Shown piece after piece: positions 1 through 8,506 of a stretch of 26,125 nt of DNA. Where the stretch lies: contig DGVT01000015.1 of NCBI GenBank assembly GCA_002395965.1, positions 1 to 26,125 on the forward strand, read 5' to 3'. A program made the position numbers and the translations under genes. The DNA comes from Porphyromonadaceae bacterium UBA4277. GTDB lineage: Bacteria > Bacteroidota > Bacteroidia > Bacteroidales > Muribaculaceae. Below the pieces are notes generated by a model. That model was not told the DNA's origin and did not search any database. It saw only the letters and a list, made by a program, of their open reading frames with translations. Each line of letters opens with the position of its first letter. The first letter of the stretch is position 1.

Positions 1-13
1 ATACGTTGTTCAT
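1..13 (-). CDS. etfA: Electron transfer flavoprotein subunit alpha, first codons only (partial)
   Basis: An ATG on the minus strand (13-11) opens a frame reading Met-Asn-Asn-Val before the window ends. It lies 9 bases beyond the etfB stop codon, and an AGGA-type ribosome binding sequence sits between them (about 16-21). In Bacteroidales the alpha subunit gene normally follows etfB directly, and its product commonly starts with Met-Asn-Asn. The identification rests on position and these four codons only. The product would pair with EtfB to form the FAD-containing heterodimer that passes electrons from acyl-CoA dehydrogenases. Confidence 0.55.
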
Positions 14-22
14 AATCCTATA

Positions 23-892
23 TTAACCAATGATTTTCTCGTCCAACAATTCCTTAATCAAGCCCTCTACATCGGCATCGGCCGAGGTGAGCGTCTTGCT
101 CTCTTTTGCTTGGAAGGCAATATTCTGTACGGTTTTCACCTTGGTGGGCGAGCCGCTCAGGCCGCACTGCTCGGGATCGCCGTCAACGTCGGCAACGCTC
201 CACTGGTTGAGAGTGAGATAAGGCCGCTGGTCGTAAAGCTCCTTCCAGGGCTCCTCGCCGGTGCGCTCCATTGGGCATGTGGCATATTTATACTTCATCA
301 CGAGCTTGGCATTGCACGGACGGCACGCTGCTGCACTGCCGTTGACAGTGATAACCACAGGCAGCGGAGCCTCTACCACCTCCACACCGCCATCGATGTG
401 GCGGCGAATGGTGGCAACGCCATTCTCTATCTTGACTATCTCTTCGGCATAGGTAACCTGGTTCAAGCCGAGCTTCTGAGCCACCTGAGGACCCACCTGG
501 GCCGTGTCGCCGTCGATGGCCTGGCGGCCACCTATCACTACGTCAACCTTACCGATTTTCTTGATGGCTGTAGCCAAGGCATACGACGTGGCAAGCGTGT
601 CGGCACCGGCAAAGAGGCGGTCGGTAAGCAGCCAGCCGGTATCGGCACCGCGATACAAGCCTTGACGAATTATTTCACCGGCACGCGGAGGACCCATGGT
701 GAGGAGCCCAACGGTGGAACCGGGATGAGATTCTTTTAAGCGCAATGCCTGCTCAAGGGCATTGAGGTCTTCGGGATTAAAGATTGCCGGCAGTGCGGCA
801 CGATTGATCGTGCCGTCGGCCTTCATCGCATCTTTTCCCACGTTACGAGTATCTGGCACTTGCTTTGCCAGAACAACGATGTTCAAACTCAT
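23..892 (-). CDS. etfB: Electron transfer flavoprotein subunit beta
   Basis: A 289-residue protein of the EtfB/FixA family, the AMP-binding subunit of the cytoplasmic electron transfer flavoprotein. It accepts electrons from acyl-CoA dehydrogenases and hands them on. The start (LNIVVLAKQVPDTRNV), the stretch VVIGGRQAIDGDTAQVGPQ near residue 130 and the segment VVITVNGSAAACRPCNAK are typical of the family. The open frame extends 46 codons further upstream to 1030, but that part is low-complexity and crosses a promoter, so I place the start at the ATG at 892-890, where homology begins. The gene has its own promoter at 944-974 and is followed after 9 bases by the presumed etfA start. The length is normal for the Bacteroidota form. 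No odd features seen. Confidence 0.93.
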   Translation of the reverse strand: MSLNIVVLAKQVPDTRNVGKDAMKADGTINRAALPAIFNPEDLNALEQALRLKESHPGSTVGLLTMGPPRAGEIIRQGLYRGADTGWLLTDRLFAGADTLATSYALATAIKKIGKVDVVIGGRQAIDGDTAQVGPQVAQKLGLNQVTYAEEIVKIENGVATIRRHIDGGVEVVEAPLPVVITVNGSAAACRPCNAKLVMKYKYATCPMERTGEEPWKELYDQRPYLTLNQWSVADVDGDPEQCGLSGSPTKVKTVQNIAFQAKESKTLTSADADVEGLIKELLDEKIIG

Positions 893-943
893 TGTAGTGT
901 TGATTTTTATTTTAATTTTCGTTCTTGCCTTATTAATAACCAA

Positions 944-974
944 CAAAATTACTAATTCTCGCATGAGCCACAAA
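944..974 (-). promoter_or_regulatory. Predicted promoter of etfB (Bacteroidota type)
   Basis: On the minus strand a TTTG box (974-971) is followed by a 19-nt spacer and TAATTTTG (951-944), a full match to the -33 TTTG / -7 TAnnTTTG promoter of the Bacteroidota primary sigma factor. Initiation would fall near 937, giving a leader of roughly 45 nt before the ATG at 892. This also argues against the upstream start at 1030. Confidence 0.7.
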
Positions 975-1043
975 GGGGGGCTTACCCCATTAATGCTTTT
1001 TAACTGACTTTTTTGCGACCTCATGCACAATATTTACAAATGT

Positions 1044-1075
1044 CTTGCGTAATAAAAAGAAAGTTTGTAACTTTG
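1044..1075 (+). promoter_or_regulatory. Predicted promoter of rpoD
   Basis: TAACTTTG at 1068-1075 matches TAnnTTTG, and CTTG at 1044-1047 (three of four bases of TTTG) sits 20 nt upstream. It would start transcription around 1082, about 17 nt before the chosen ATG. The same 10-mer GTAACTTTGC recurs before the MFS and MATE genes. Confidence 0.65.
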
Positions 1076-1098
1076 CACGCTTAATCTATTTTCATCTA

Positions 1099-1956
1099 AT
1101 GAGGCAACTTAAGATTACAAAATCTATCACTAATCGTGAGAGCGCTTCGCTCGACAAGTACTTGCAGGAAATTGGCCGGAAAGAGCTCATTTCTGTCGAT
1201 GAGGAAGTCGAACTGGCACAGCGCATCAGGATGGGTGATCAAGAGGCACGCGACAAACTGGTCAGCGCCAATCTGCGATTTGTAGTTTCTGTAGCAAAAC
1301 AGTATCAGAACCAGGGATTAAGTCTGCCCGACTTAATCGATGAGGGAAATTTCGGCTTGATTAAAGCAGCTCAGAAATTCGACGAGACGCGCGGATTCAA
1401 GTTTATCTCCTATGCCGTTTGGTGGATTAGACAGTCTATTCTGCAAGCACTTGCCGAGCAGTCAAGAATTGTGAGGCTCCCGCTCAACCAGGTTGGGTCG
1501 CTCAACAAAATCAGCAAAGCGCTTTCACGCTTTGAGCAGATTCACGAGCGCCGCCCATCGGCCGAAGAACTCGCCGACGAGCTGGATGTGCCGGTAGAAA
1601 AGATTAGCGACACGATGAAAGTGTCGGGACGTCACGTCTCGGTTGATGCACCATTTGTCGATGGTGAAGACAACAGCCTGCTCGACGTGTTGCCCAACAA
1701 CGACAGCCCCATGGCCGACTCAACACTTAACCAGGAATCGCTCAGTCGCGAGGTGAACAGGGCACTCGACCAGCTCAACCCACGCGAGCGCGACATCCTG
1801 AAGATGTTCTTCGGCATCGGATGCCAGGAAATGACACTCGAAGAAATTGGAGCAAAATTCGACCTCACTCGTGAGCGCGTACGTCAAATCAAGGAGAAAG
1901 CAATACGCCGCTTGAAAGGACAAAAAAGCAAATTACTGAAGGCCTACCTGGGATAA
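1099..1956 (+). CDS. rpoD: Primary RNA polymerase sigma factor (RpoD/SigA, short Bacteroidota form)
   Basis: A 285-residue sigma-70 protein. Residues 1-40 hold region 1.2 (SLDKYLQEIGR). Region 2 (about 50-120) contains DLIDEGNFGLIKAAQKFD and the -10-reading and melting segment GFKFISYAVWWIRQSI. Region 3 covers about 130-190, and region 4 ends with the helix-turn-helix EEIGAKFDLTRERVRQIKEKAIRRL near 248-272. Region 1.1 is absent, which is normal in this phylum, where the housekeeping sigma is under 300 residues and reads TAnnTTTG -7 boxes. The frame is open from 1045, but homology starts at the ATG at 1099, just downstream of the promoter. The gene stands alone and converges on the LRR gene across a shared terminator. 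Confidence 0.95.
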   Translation: MRQLKITKSITNRESASLDKYLQEIGRKELISVDEEVELAQRIRMGDQEARDKLVSANLRFVVSVAKQYQNQGLSLPDLIDEGNFGLIKAAQKFDETRGFKFISYAVWWIRQSILQALAEQSRIVRLPLNQVGSLNKISKALSRFEQIHERRPSAEELADELDVPVEKISDTMKVSGRHVSVDAPFVDGEDNSLLDVLPNNDSPMADSTLNQESLSREVNRALDQLNPRERDILKMFFGIGCQEMTLEEIGAKFDLTRERVRQIKEKAIRRLKGQKSKLLKAYLG

Positions 1957-1980
1957 CCCTTCAACAAACGACCTTCAGTC

Positions 1981-2016
1981 AAAAAAGTCACCGACTCTGA
2001 TGCCGGTGACTTTTTG
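1981..2016. terminator. Bidirectional intrinsic terminator between rpoD and the LRR gene
   Basis: A 7-bp GC-rich stem (GTCACCG 1987-1993, CGGTGAC 2004-2010) with a 10-nt loop is flanked by six A on the left and five T on the right. It has the form of a rho-independent terminator read from either strand and serves the convergent genes ending at 1956 and 2055. Confidence 0.85.
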
Positions 2017-2054
2017 ATTTTTCACAAATCAGTCATTAGCATTTGGGGTAATAT

Positions 2055-4934
2055 TTACGACTGCTTCAACATGATGTTGATGATTACGTTCACGTCGTCA
2101 ACGTCGATCAGTCGGTTGCCATCAACATCGGCATTGCCGGGATACTTGTCTTTATACTGATTGTAGAAGAGCGTGAGGTTGATTACCGCATTCACGTCGT
2201 CGATGTCAACCATGCCGTTGCCGTCAACGTCGCCAACCAGACAGCTTGGGGTGATTTCTTGCCAAGTGTTGAAAGAATTATACTCGTAGGAAATCCAGTT
2301 CTTGGCACGGGCAGCCCGCACGTGATCATCGCTGAATTCATTCGAATCGACTGTATTCGAATTGCGCACCTGCAGTGTGCCGTTGCTGCCGGCGGGCAGC
2401 ATGCGCAGGCTACCCACCAGCAAGGTCATCGCCGAGTCTTTGATATAGTTCTGGGCCATATTAACAAAGTTAAGCGCATTACAGCCCTCGAACGATAAGG
2501 AGTTCAGTCGGTTTTTTCCGCAGTACACCGTTGCGAGTGCAGTGCAGCCTTGCACGTTGAGCACGTTGAGCACGTTGTCGTTGCAAGCCAGGTAATTGAG
2601 CTTGCTCTTGTTCGACACGTCGAGCGACGACAGGTTATTGGAGCTACAGGCTAAATAAGTCAGGTTGCTTAATGAGCTCACATTGAGCGCACCGAGGTTG
2701 TTATAATTGCACTCAAGGCGCTGCAGTGCTCCGAGTCCTTGCAGATTGAGCGACGAAAGTCTGTTGGTGGAGCAGTCGAGTGTGGTCAACGCCGTGTTGC
2801 CTTCCACAATGAGTGTTTTCAAGACATTGTCGTTGCAGTAGAGCGTGGTGAGCTTGGGGTTGTTCCCGATTTTGAGCGAAAACAGTTTATTCAGATATCT
2901 AACTGTCAGTGAAGTGAATTCATTGTTCTGACACTCAAGTTGCTGAAGTCCGCTGGGCAGTGTTGGCAGCGAAGTGAGTTTATTGTTGTTGCAGTACAGC
3001 AACACGAGCGAGCTGGGAAGCGTGGGCAGCGCGGCGAGCTGGTTGTTGTTGCAATTCACGACGGTCAGCACCGGGCAGCCCGACATACTGAGCGATGTCA
3101 GAGCATTGTCGTTGCAATCCAGCCTGTCGAGCTTGTTGCAGTTATTCACATTGAGCAGTTTCAAGTTCGGTTTATCAGTGATAGTCAAATTGGTGAACAT
3201 ATTGTTGGCGCAATAGAGTTCTTGCAGCGTGCTGGGAAGAATCGTGGGCAGTGAGGTGAACTGGTTGTTGCTGCAATTCAGCTTTGTCAGCGACGTGCAG
3301 CCCTGAATGGTGAACGATGCCAGGGCGTTGTCGCTGCAGTTGAGTTGTGAGAGAGAGCTACAGTTGAGCATTGAGAGCTTTGTCAGTGCGTTGCCGTTGC
3401 AGTTGAGTTGCAAGAGCGACTCACTGTCGTCAACGTTGAGCGTGTTGAGGTTCGTTCTCCCTGTGATATTCAGTGATGTGAACTTGTTGCGTCCGCAATA
3501 AAGCACCTGCAGTGAGCTGGGTAGCGTAGGCAGCGAGGTGAAGTCGTTAATGAAGCAACTTAGCCAGGTCATCGACGTGCAGCCCGACACATCGAGTGAG
3601 GTCAGAGCGTTGCTGTTGCAATCCAAAAGTGTTAGTGATTTGCAGTTACTTACATTGAGTTGTTTCAGTGATGGCTTGTTAGTGATAGTCAGTTTTGTAA
3701 AATTGTTGTATGAGCAATTTACTTCCTGCAGATAGCGGGGCAGATTGGTCAGGTCGGTGAGCTTGTTGTTCTGGCAATACAACTTGGTCATCGATGAGCA
3801 ATCTGTCACGTCGAGCGATGTCAGCGCATTGTTGTAGCAGTTGAGCGTGGTAAGTGAGGAACAGCCACTCACGTTGAGGGTCTTGAGGTTCAACATCCCC
3901 GTGATGCTCAGCGTGCCGCTGAACTTGTTGTTGCCGCAAGAAAGCGTCTGGAGTGAGCTGGGTAGCGATGGCAACGAGGTGAGGTTGTTTTTGCTACAAT
4001 CCAGCGAAGTAAGCTTAGTGAAGTAGCTCAATCCTGTAAGGTTGCTGATGTTTTCGTTGCTAACGTCGAGCGATGTTCGGCTGTTCACATCGTCCTGGGT
4101 GATGTAACTCTTATTTAAAATATCATACAACGCACTGCGGAAATATGCATCTGGGAAGTAGCTCGAATTGAGTATCGCCACATAGTTGTCGCTGATGTAG
4201 ATGTTTTTGCTGGTGACTTGACTGCTCGATGAAGTGTAAATCGAATTGTTGCTGTAGTAGGCACCATAGGGCGAGAGGACGGCCTCTCTGCCAGAAAACG
4301 ACATCGACACATTGTTCACGCTGGCATAGGAGCCGTTGCCAGTGATTGTCAGGTCGGCACCACTCTGAAAATAAGCGGCAAACGACTCCAATGCCGACCG
4401 ATTTTTGCTGCTGGCTGACACTTTTGCACCTTGAAAATACACTTTGGTCGAACCTGAGCCTTCGCCCTTAATGGCTTCGTAGCCCGATTGGGAAGATAAA
4501 AATTCTAATGTTCCACTACCCTTGATGTAGTAGCTGTAACTCTTCAGGTTGGCGCAAATGCGGGCCGCGGAGTTGAACAGCACCTGGCTGCCCGCTGCCG
4601 CATTGAGCGTCGTGGAGCGCTCCAGCTTCAAGGCGTTGTCGGAACACTGGATGTTGCATGACCCATTGAAAACGATTGTCAGATTGTCGCATTTGCGGTT
4701 GTGGATGCCATAGTTGTCCTGGCCGGTTCGATAAATACTGATACTATAGAGCGTGAGAGTGTTTGTACTTTCGTTATACACGCCATAGCCGCTCTTGATG
4801 TCGCCGCCGGTGATGTAGTTGGCGTTGCTGGATGTCACTTCCACACCTGCAACGTTGATTTCAGGCTTGGCCTGGGCACTGAATGCAGCAGTGGCTATCA
4901 CCACTGACAGCAGAGAGAGTAAAAATTTATTCAT
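2055..4934 (-). CDS. Secreted leucine-rich-repeat protein with C-terminal dockerin-like module
   Basis: A 959-residue exported protein. Residues 1-22 are a classic signal peptide (MNKFLLSLLSVVIATAAFSAQA). Residues 25-250 are rich in G, S, N and short beta-type strands and resemble the carbohydrate-binding/beta-helix-like N-terminal region of other Bacteroidales surface proteins. From about 285 to 840 run many leucine-rich repeats of about 21 residues with the signature LxxLxCxxNxLxxL, alternating with LxVxxCxxL. Residues 899-959 form a dockerin-like domain with two calcium-loop motifs (DVDGNGMVDIDDVN and DVDGNRLIDVDDVN). The role is probably surface adhesion or ligand binding; no catalytic motif is seen. 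Asn and Ser are enriched throughout. It is transcribed alone, possibly after a 25-codon leader ORF, and ends at a bidirectional terminator. Confidence 0.88.
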   Translation of the reverse strand: MNKFLLSLLSVVIATAAFSAQAKPEINVAGVEVTSSNANYITGGDIKSGYGVYNESTNTLTLYSISIYRTGQDNYGIHNRKCDNLTIVFNGSCNIQCSDNALKLERSTTLNAAAGSQVLFNSAARICANLKSYSYYIKGSGTLEFLSSQSGYEAIKGEGSGSTKVYFQGAKVSASSKNRSALESFAAYFQSGADLTITGNGSYASVNNVSMSFSGREAVLSPYGAYYSNNSIYTSSSSQVTSKNIYISDNYVAILNSSYFPDAYFRSALYDILNKSYITQDDVNSRTSLDVSNENISNLTGLSYFTKLTSLDCSKNNLTSLPSLPSSLQTLSCGNNKFSGTLSITGMLNLKTLNVSGCSSLTTLNCYNNALTSLDVTDCSSMTKLYCQNNKLTDLTNLPRYLQEVNCSYNNFTKLTITNKPSLKQLNVSNCKSLTLLDCNSNALTSLDVSGCTSMTWLSCFINDFTSLPTLPSSLQVLYCGRNKFTSLNITGRTNLNTLNVDDSESLLQLNCNGNALTKLSMLNCSSLSQLNCSDNALASFTIQGCTSLTKLNCSNNQFTSLPTILPSTLQELYCANNMFTNLTITDKPNLKLLNVNNCNKLDRLDCNDNALTSLSMSGCPVLTVVNCNNNQLAALPTLPSSLVLLYCNNNKLTSLPTLPSGLQQLECQNNEFTSLTVRYLNKLFSLKIGNNPKLTTLYCNDNVLKTLIVEGNTALTTLDCSTNRLSSLNLQGLGALQRLECNYNNLGALNVSSLSNLTYLACSSNNLSSLDVSNKSKLNYLACNDNVLNVLNVQGCTALATVYCGKNRLNSLSFEGCNALNFVNMAQNYIKDSAMTLLVGSLRMLPAGSNGTLQVRNSNTVDSNEFSDDHVRAARAKNWISYEYNSFNTWQEITPSCLVGDVDGNGMVDIDDVNAVINLTLFYNQYKDKYPGNADVDGNRLIDVDDVNVIINIMLKQS

Positions 4935-4955
4935 ATCGGTTTGGTTTTTATTTGG

Positions 4956-5033
4956 TTATTCAAGTTGTAAGTTTTTTCTGAAGTATAGGGTGCGAATCTC
5001 GGCAATCATAGTCTTGATGTCTTGCGTACTCAT
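4956..5033 (-). CDS. Possible 25-residue leader peptide upstream of the LRR gene
   Basis: A short frame (starting MSTQDIKTM and ending in a Lys/Asn/Leu-rich tail) lies 21 nt before the LRR start codon. AAGG precedes its ATG by 9 nt, and a TAnnTTTG box (5066-5059) would start transcription about 19 nt upstream of it. Nothing recognisable in the sequence. It could be translated as a leader affecting the downstream gene, or it could be a chance frame; at 26 codons chance cannot be excluded. Confidence 0.3.
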   Translation of the reverse strand: MSTQDIKTMIAEIRTLYFRKNLQLE

Positions 5034-5058
5034 AGTAAGAAACCTTTTATTCTGTTTG

Positions 5059-5066
5059 CAAATATA
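5059..5066 (-). promoter_or_regulatory. Possible -7 box for the LRR transcription unit
   Basis: TATATTTG read on the minus strand (5066-5059) matches TAnnTTTG. I do not find a good TTTG at the expected 19-21 nt distance; the nearest CAAA on the plus strand (5099-5102) is too far. The region is otherwise A/T-rich, so the call is tentative. Confidence 0.4.
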
Positions 5067-5158
5067 TTAATTTTTTATTTAACAATAAATTTTTTTGCCA
5101 AAAAAGAAAAAAATAACCGAGTCCTAATCAAGAACCGAGAATGTCCTGAAAGGGCAAG

Positions 5159-7936
5159 TTAGTAGCCTTGCATGATGACTCGCAGGCGGGTGGTGGGTGT
5201 AAGCGATGTGATGAATTCGTTCACCTCGTCGATGGTCAGCGAGTCGATAATGGCTGCATAGTCGGTGTGAGTGTCAACACCCATTGCACGGTCGCGCAAC
5301 ACGCCCAGCCAGTAGGCCGGCGACTCTTGCGCAGTCTCGTGCTGCCGAAGCATCTGACCTTTTATCACATCCAGCAGATGAGATGTGGTGCCGTAGCTCA
5401 TCATCATGTCGAGCACCTGTGCAAATGCCTGCACCATGTCTTGCGTCTTGGTCGGTTCGGTTTCAAAGTTGGCTTGCAACATCCACTTTTTGTCAATATG
5501 CGACAACGAAGTGTTAACATCGGCACCATAAGTGCCATGCAGCGCTTCACGCAGTTGCGAAGTGAGGGCCACCTGTATTGCCTGGCCGGTAATGTCGGTC
5601 AAGATAGCATTGCGCAAGCTGTAGTCCATCTGGCCCATCAAGCATGCAAACACACTACCTATGGGCGACTTCATCTTCTTAAGAAACACCACATCGCGGT
5701 CTCCCTCAAGATAGGTGGGCCCGTGAGTCACCACATCGGGCTGGCCTGTTGTGGGCAGCGAGGCTATATACTTTTCTATGAGCGGCTCTAAAGTGTCTGA
5801 GTCGAAGTCGCCCGCGATGCTGAACGTGAAGTCAGACACACACGCCACCCGCTCACGGTAGAGCGCAAGCACTCGGTCAAAATCGGCTGCTTCGACTTGC
5901 GATGCCGCCAGTGGCACATACAGCGGGCTATGGTCGTAGAGTGATGTTGCTATCGAGTCGCTAAAGGCCGCCGAAGGGTCCGACAAGCGTTGCTGCAACT
6001 GCGACACTAATCGGGTGCGAAGCGAGGCATGAGCATCGGCATCAACACCTACGGCCGTGAAATACAGATAGTTCAGCTGCAACAGAGTCTCAATGTCGGC
6101 ACTGTGACACGAGCCGTTGATGTCGTCGGTGCAGTCGCCCATCTGATATACTATTGAAAGCGGTGTCGTGCTCAGGCGCTGCTGAAGCTCGGCCTGACTC
6201 CACTGCCCGAGGGCACTGTTTTCCACCACCTGGTCGATAAGCCGCACTTCGGCGGCACTATAGGCCGCACTCGCCTGATAGCCACCGGGGCTGGTGGCAT
6301 TCAGCAGCACCTCATCACTTCCGGGCTTGCACGGCTTGAGCTGCACAGTGGCACCATTCGACAGCTTGAGCACCGTGGCACCGGTGGCCGTGTCATGACT
6401 GCGCGACACTATCTTGCCAGCCTGGCACATGTCGCCCACAAGAGGCCGGGTAGAAGTGGCACGATCCACAGGCCGCGGTGTTGACGATGATGCGACCTGG
6501 GCGATGACGCGCCTCACCTCCTGCTCATCGGGCACCGTCAGTGAGTCGCTGCCCACGGCCAGCACTTTCACGCGGTCGAAATCTATGATTTGGCGCACAA
6601 AGGCATTAACGTCAGCAATATCGGCATCCTCAAGACAGCGAACCGATGCTTCACACTCCCACTCCACCCCGGGAATGTACCCACCATTGACAAAGTGGTC
6701 AACATATTCGGCCACATACTGCGCACTGGTGCGTGCCTGCTGCTGGGACTGAGCCCTGCGCAACGTGGTGATGAGCAGCTCCTTGGCTCTGCTCAGCTCA
6801 CCTGCCGTGAAGCCATGTTCCTGCACACTGCGCACACAGGTGAGGAGCGAGTGGAGAGCTTCGCGCGACAACGTGCCACGGGGCGATGCGGTGAGCGTGA
6901 GGGCAACGTCGCCGCTGCTGACCAGGAAATCGGTCATCACGCATGCAGCATATTGCATAGCCGCATCGGGCGACTTGGTTTCGATATTGAGCCGCTCATT
7001 AATCATAATGGCCGTGGCCTGAGAATACACATTACTCTTGAGATATTCCAGTGTGTTGCGTTGTTCTTTTGCCGGCTTGCGGCGAGGGAAATAAAGGTTG
7101 ATGGCTGGCGTGGTGAGCTCGTCGTCAATGCCTATGGCCACCGCCGGGGTTGTAACGTCGGTTTCATCACAGGGCATGGCACACTCAGCCGATGGCGAAG
7201 GCAATGCCGAGAACACATCAATTACCTTACGCTCCATTTCTCGGGCATCGAAGTCACCCACGATTACAATGGCTTGAAGATCGGGTCTGAACCACCGGTT
7301 GTAGAACGACACGAGCTGCTCGCGCGACGCCCTGCGCACAAAGTCAATATCGCCTATGGGGATGCGCCGGGCATAGAGCGAGCCACTGCCCATGAGTCGC
7401 GGCAGTGCCTGCTCATAGATGCGCACGGTGGCATTGTTGCGCGAGCGCCATTCCTCTTCAATTATTCCTTTTTCCTTCTCTACGGCCGCACTATCTATTG
7501 CCAAGCTACCCGTCAGGTCGCTCATCACAAGCAACACCGAGTCGAGCACGGCCGTCCGGGTAGTGGGTACGTTTGAGATGTGGTAAATCGTCTGGTCAAA
7601 GCTTGTTGAAGCATTAATATCGCCACCATAGGTCATGCCACACGACGTGAGATAGTTAATCATCGAAAGGCCCGGGAAATGCTCTGTGCCGTTGAAAGCG
7701 ATGTGCTCAAGGAAATGAGCCACGCCGCACTCATCGTCGCCCTCGAGTATCGAGCCCACCTTGTGCACAAGATAGCACTCGGCACGACCTTTAGGCTCGC
7801 TGTTGTGACGCACATAGTAGGTCATGCCATTAGGCAGAACGCCCATGTGCAGCGCCGTATCTACCGGCAACTGCTGCGCAAGGGATGCTACTGCAAGCAA
7901 TGAAGCTATGAAGCAGGTTATAAAGCACTTCTTCAT
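5159..7936 (-). CDS. M16 family zinc metalloprotease (pitrilysin-like), exported
   Basis: A 925-residue protein with an N-terminal signal sequence (MKKCFITCFIASLLAVASLA), so probably periplasmic. The inverted zinc motif HxxEH is H74-F-L-E77-H78, and the third ligand falls at E155 in EKEKGIIEEEW, exactly 76 residues after the motif as in pitrilysin-type enzymes. This is followed by M16 C-terminal-type domains (ADFDAREMERKVIDVFSALPSP near 225, and a second, non-catalytic half from about 520 with GDFDSDTLEPLIEKYIASLP). The length fits a fused two-half enzyme. It degrades peptides; the substrate is unknown. The start lies 27 nt after the LuxR-type gene and there is no separate promoter, so it is probably the last gene of the run. 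I see no convincing terminator downstream. Confidence 0.92.
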   Translation of the reverse strand: MKKCFITCFIASLLAVASLAQQLPVDTALHMGVLPNGMTYYVRHNSEPKGRAECYLVHKVGSILEGDDECGVAHFLEHIAFNGTEHFPGLSMINYLTSCGMTYGGDINASTSFDQTIYHISNVPTTRTAVLDSVLLVMSDLTGSLAIDSAAVEKEKGIIEEEWRSRNNATVRIYEQALPRLMGSGSLYARRIPIGDIDFVRRASREQLVSFYNRWFRPDLQAIVIVGDFDAREMERKVIDVFSALPSPSAECAMPCDETDVTTPAVAIGIDDELTTPAINLYFPRRKPAKEQRNTLEYLKSNVYSQATAIMINERLNIETKSPDAAMQYAACVMTDFLVSSGDVALTLTASPRGTLSREALHSLLTCVRSVQEHGFTAGELSRAKELLITTLRRAQSQQQARTSAQYVAEYVDHFVNGGYIPGVEWECEASVRCLEDADIADVNAFVRQIIDFDRVKVLAVGSDSLTVPDEQEVRRVIAQVASSSTPRPVDRATSTRPLVGDMCQAGKIVSRSHDTATGATVLKLSNGATVQLKPCKPGSDEVLLNATSPGGYQASAAYSAAEVRLIDQVVENSALGQWSQAELQQRLSTTPLSIVYQMGDCTDDINGSCHSADIETLLQLNYLYFTAVGVDADAHASLRTRLVSQLQQRLSDPSAAFSDSIATSLYDHSPLYVPLAASQVEAADFDRVLALYRERVACVSDFTFSIAGDFDSDTLEPLIEKYIASLPTTGQPDVVTHGPTYLEGDRDVVFLKKMKSPIGSVFACLMGQMDYSLRNAILTDITGQAIQVALTSQLREALHGTYGADVNTSLSHIDKKWMLQANFETEPTKTQDMVQAFAQVLDMMMSYGTTSHLLDVIKGQMLRQHETAQESPAYWLGVLRDRAMGVDTHTDYAAIIDSLTIDEVNEFITSLTPTTRLRVIMQGY

Positions 7937-7963
7937 GGTATTTTACATTAATATATGGCTAAT

Positions 7964-8500
7964 TTACTGTGGGGCAACTATGCCATTCATCATGGCATAA
8001 AAGCTGAGACCCGACACACTCTTTATACCCAGCTTGGCCGTGATGTTCTTGCGATGGGTGAGCACGGTGTTGATGCTGATACCCAGACGGTCGGCTATTT
8101 CCTTATTGATGCAGCCGCTCACCACCAGGCGCAGCACTTCCACCTCGCGCTGCGACAGCATCGAGCCCTCAGCATCCTGCTCACGCCGACGGCTGCTAAT
8201 CATGTCGCTGAGCTTCGCAATCAGTTCGTCTGTCGATGAATAGGCCAAGAATGCTATGCTGCCATCGCCTTCTATCGGGCGGGGAGTTAACACTATGGTA
8301 CGCGACTGGCGCGGGAGGAAACAGCGCAGGTTAGCGGCAAGAGTGATGGCGTCGGTAAACAGCGCATCTATCTCGCCCACCTGCCCCACTCCACTGGCAT
8401 CGGCCACGATGTGGGCCTTTATATTGAAGCCATTGAGCAGAAGGTGCTGCAACCCGCGTGCTTGCAGTTGGTCGCTCAAGAAAATAACAACACGTTTCAT
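7964..8500 (-). CDS. LuxR-type helix-turn-helix transcriptional regulator
   Basis: A 178-residue protein. The C-terminal part (about 114-172) is a clear LuxR/NarL DNA-binding domain: LSQREVEVLRLVVSGCINKEIADRLGISINTVLTHRKNITAKLGI. The N-terminal 100 residues have receiver-like size and beta/alpha pattern (MKRVVIFLSD...), but I cannot identify the usual acidic pocket and phosphorylated Asp, so it may not respond to a histidine kinase. The ribosome binding site AGGAG overlaps the TAG stop of the hemerythrin-like gene just upstream, so the two are translationally linked. The pairing suggests the regulator and the hemerythrin-like protein act in one redox, oxygen or nitric-oxide response; this is inference. 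Confidence 0.85.
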   Translation of the reverse strand: MKRVVIFLSDQLQARGLQHLLLNGFNIKAHIVADASGVGQVGEIDALFTDAITLAANLRCFLPRQSRTIVLTPRPIEGDGSIAFLAYSSTDELIAKLSDMISSRRREQDAEGSMLSQREVEVLRLVVSGCINKEIADRLGISINTVLTHRKNITAKLGIKSVSGLSFYAMMNGIVAPQ

Positions 8501-8506
8501 CTGCTC

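Noticed and set aside
110..739. A 209-codon frame opposite etfB, and long frames opposite the M16, S41 and transketolase genes
   Set aside because: They lie wholly antisense to clear, conserved genes and their translations show no domain. They follow from the codon bias of the real genes.
893..1030. N-terminal extension of etfB to an upstream start
   Set aside because: The extra 46 residues are low-complexity, lack family similarity and cross a full consensus promoter at 944-974.
5100..5158. Terminator after the M16 gene
   Set aside because: A small hairpin (TGTCCT/AGGGCA, 5142-5156) and a distant T run on the minus strand exist, but they are not adjacent as an intrinsic terminator needs.
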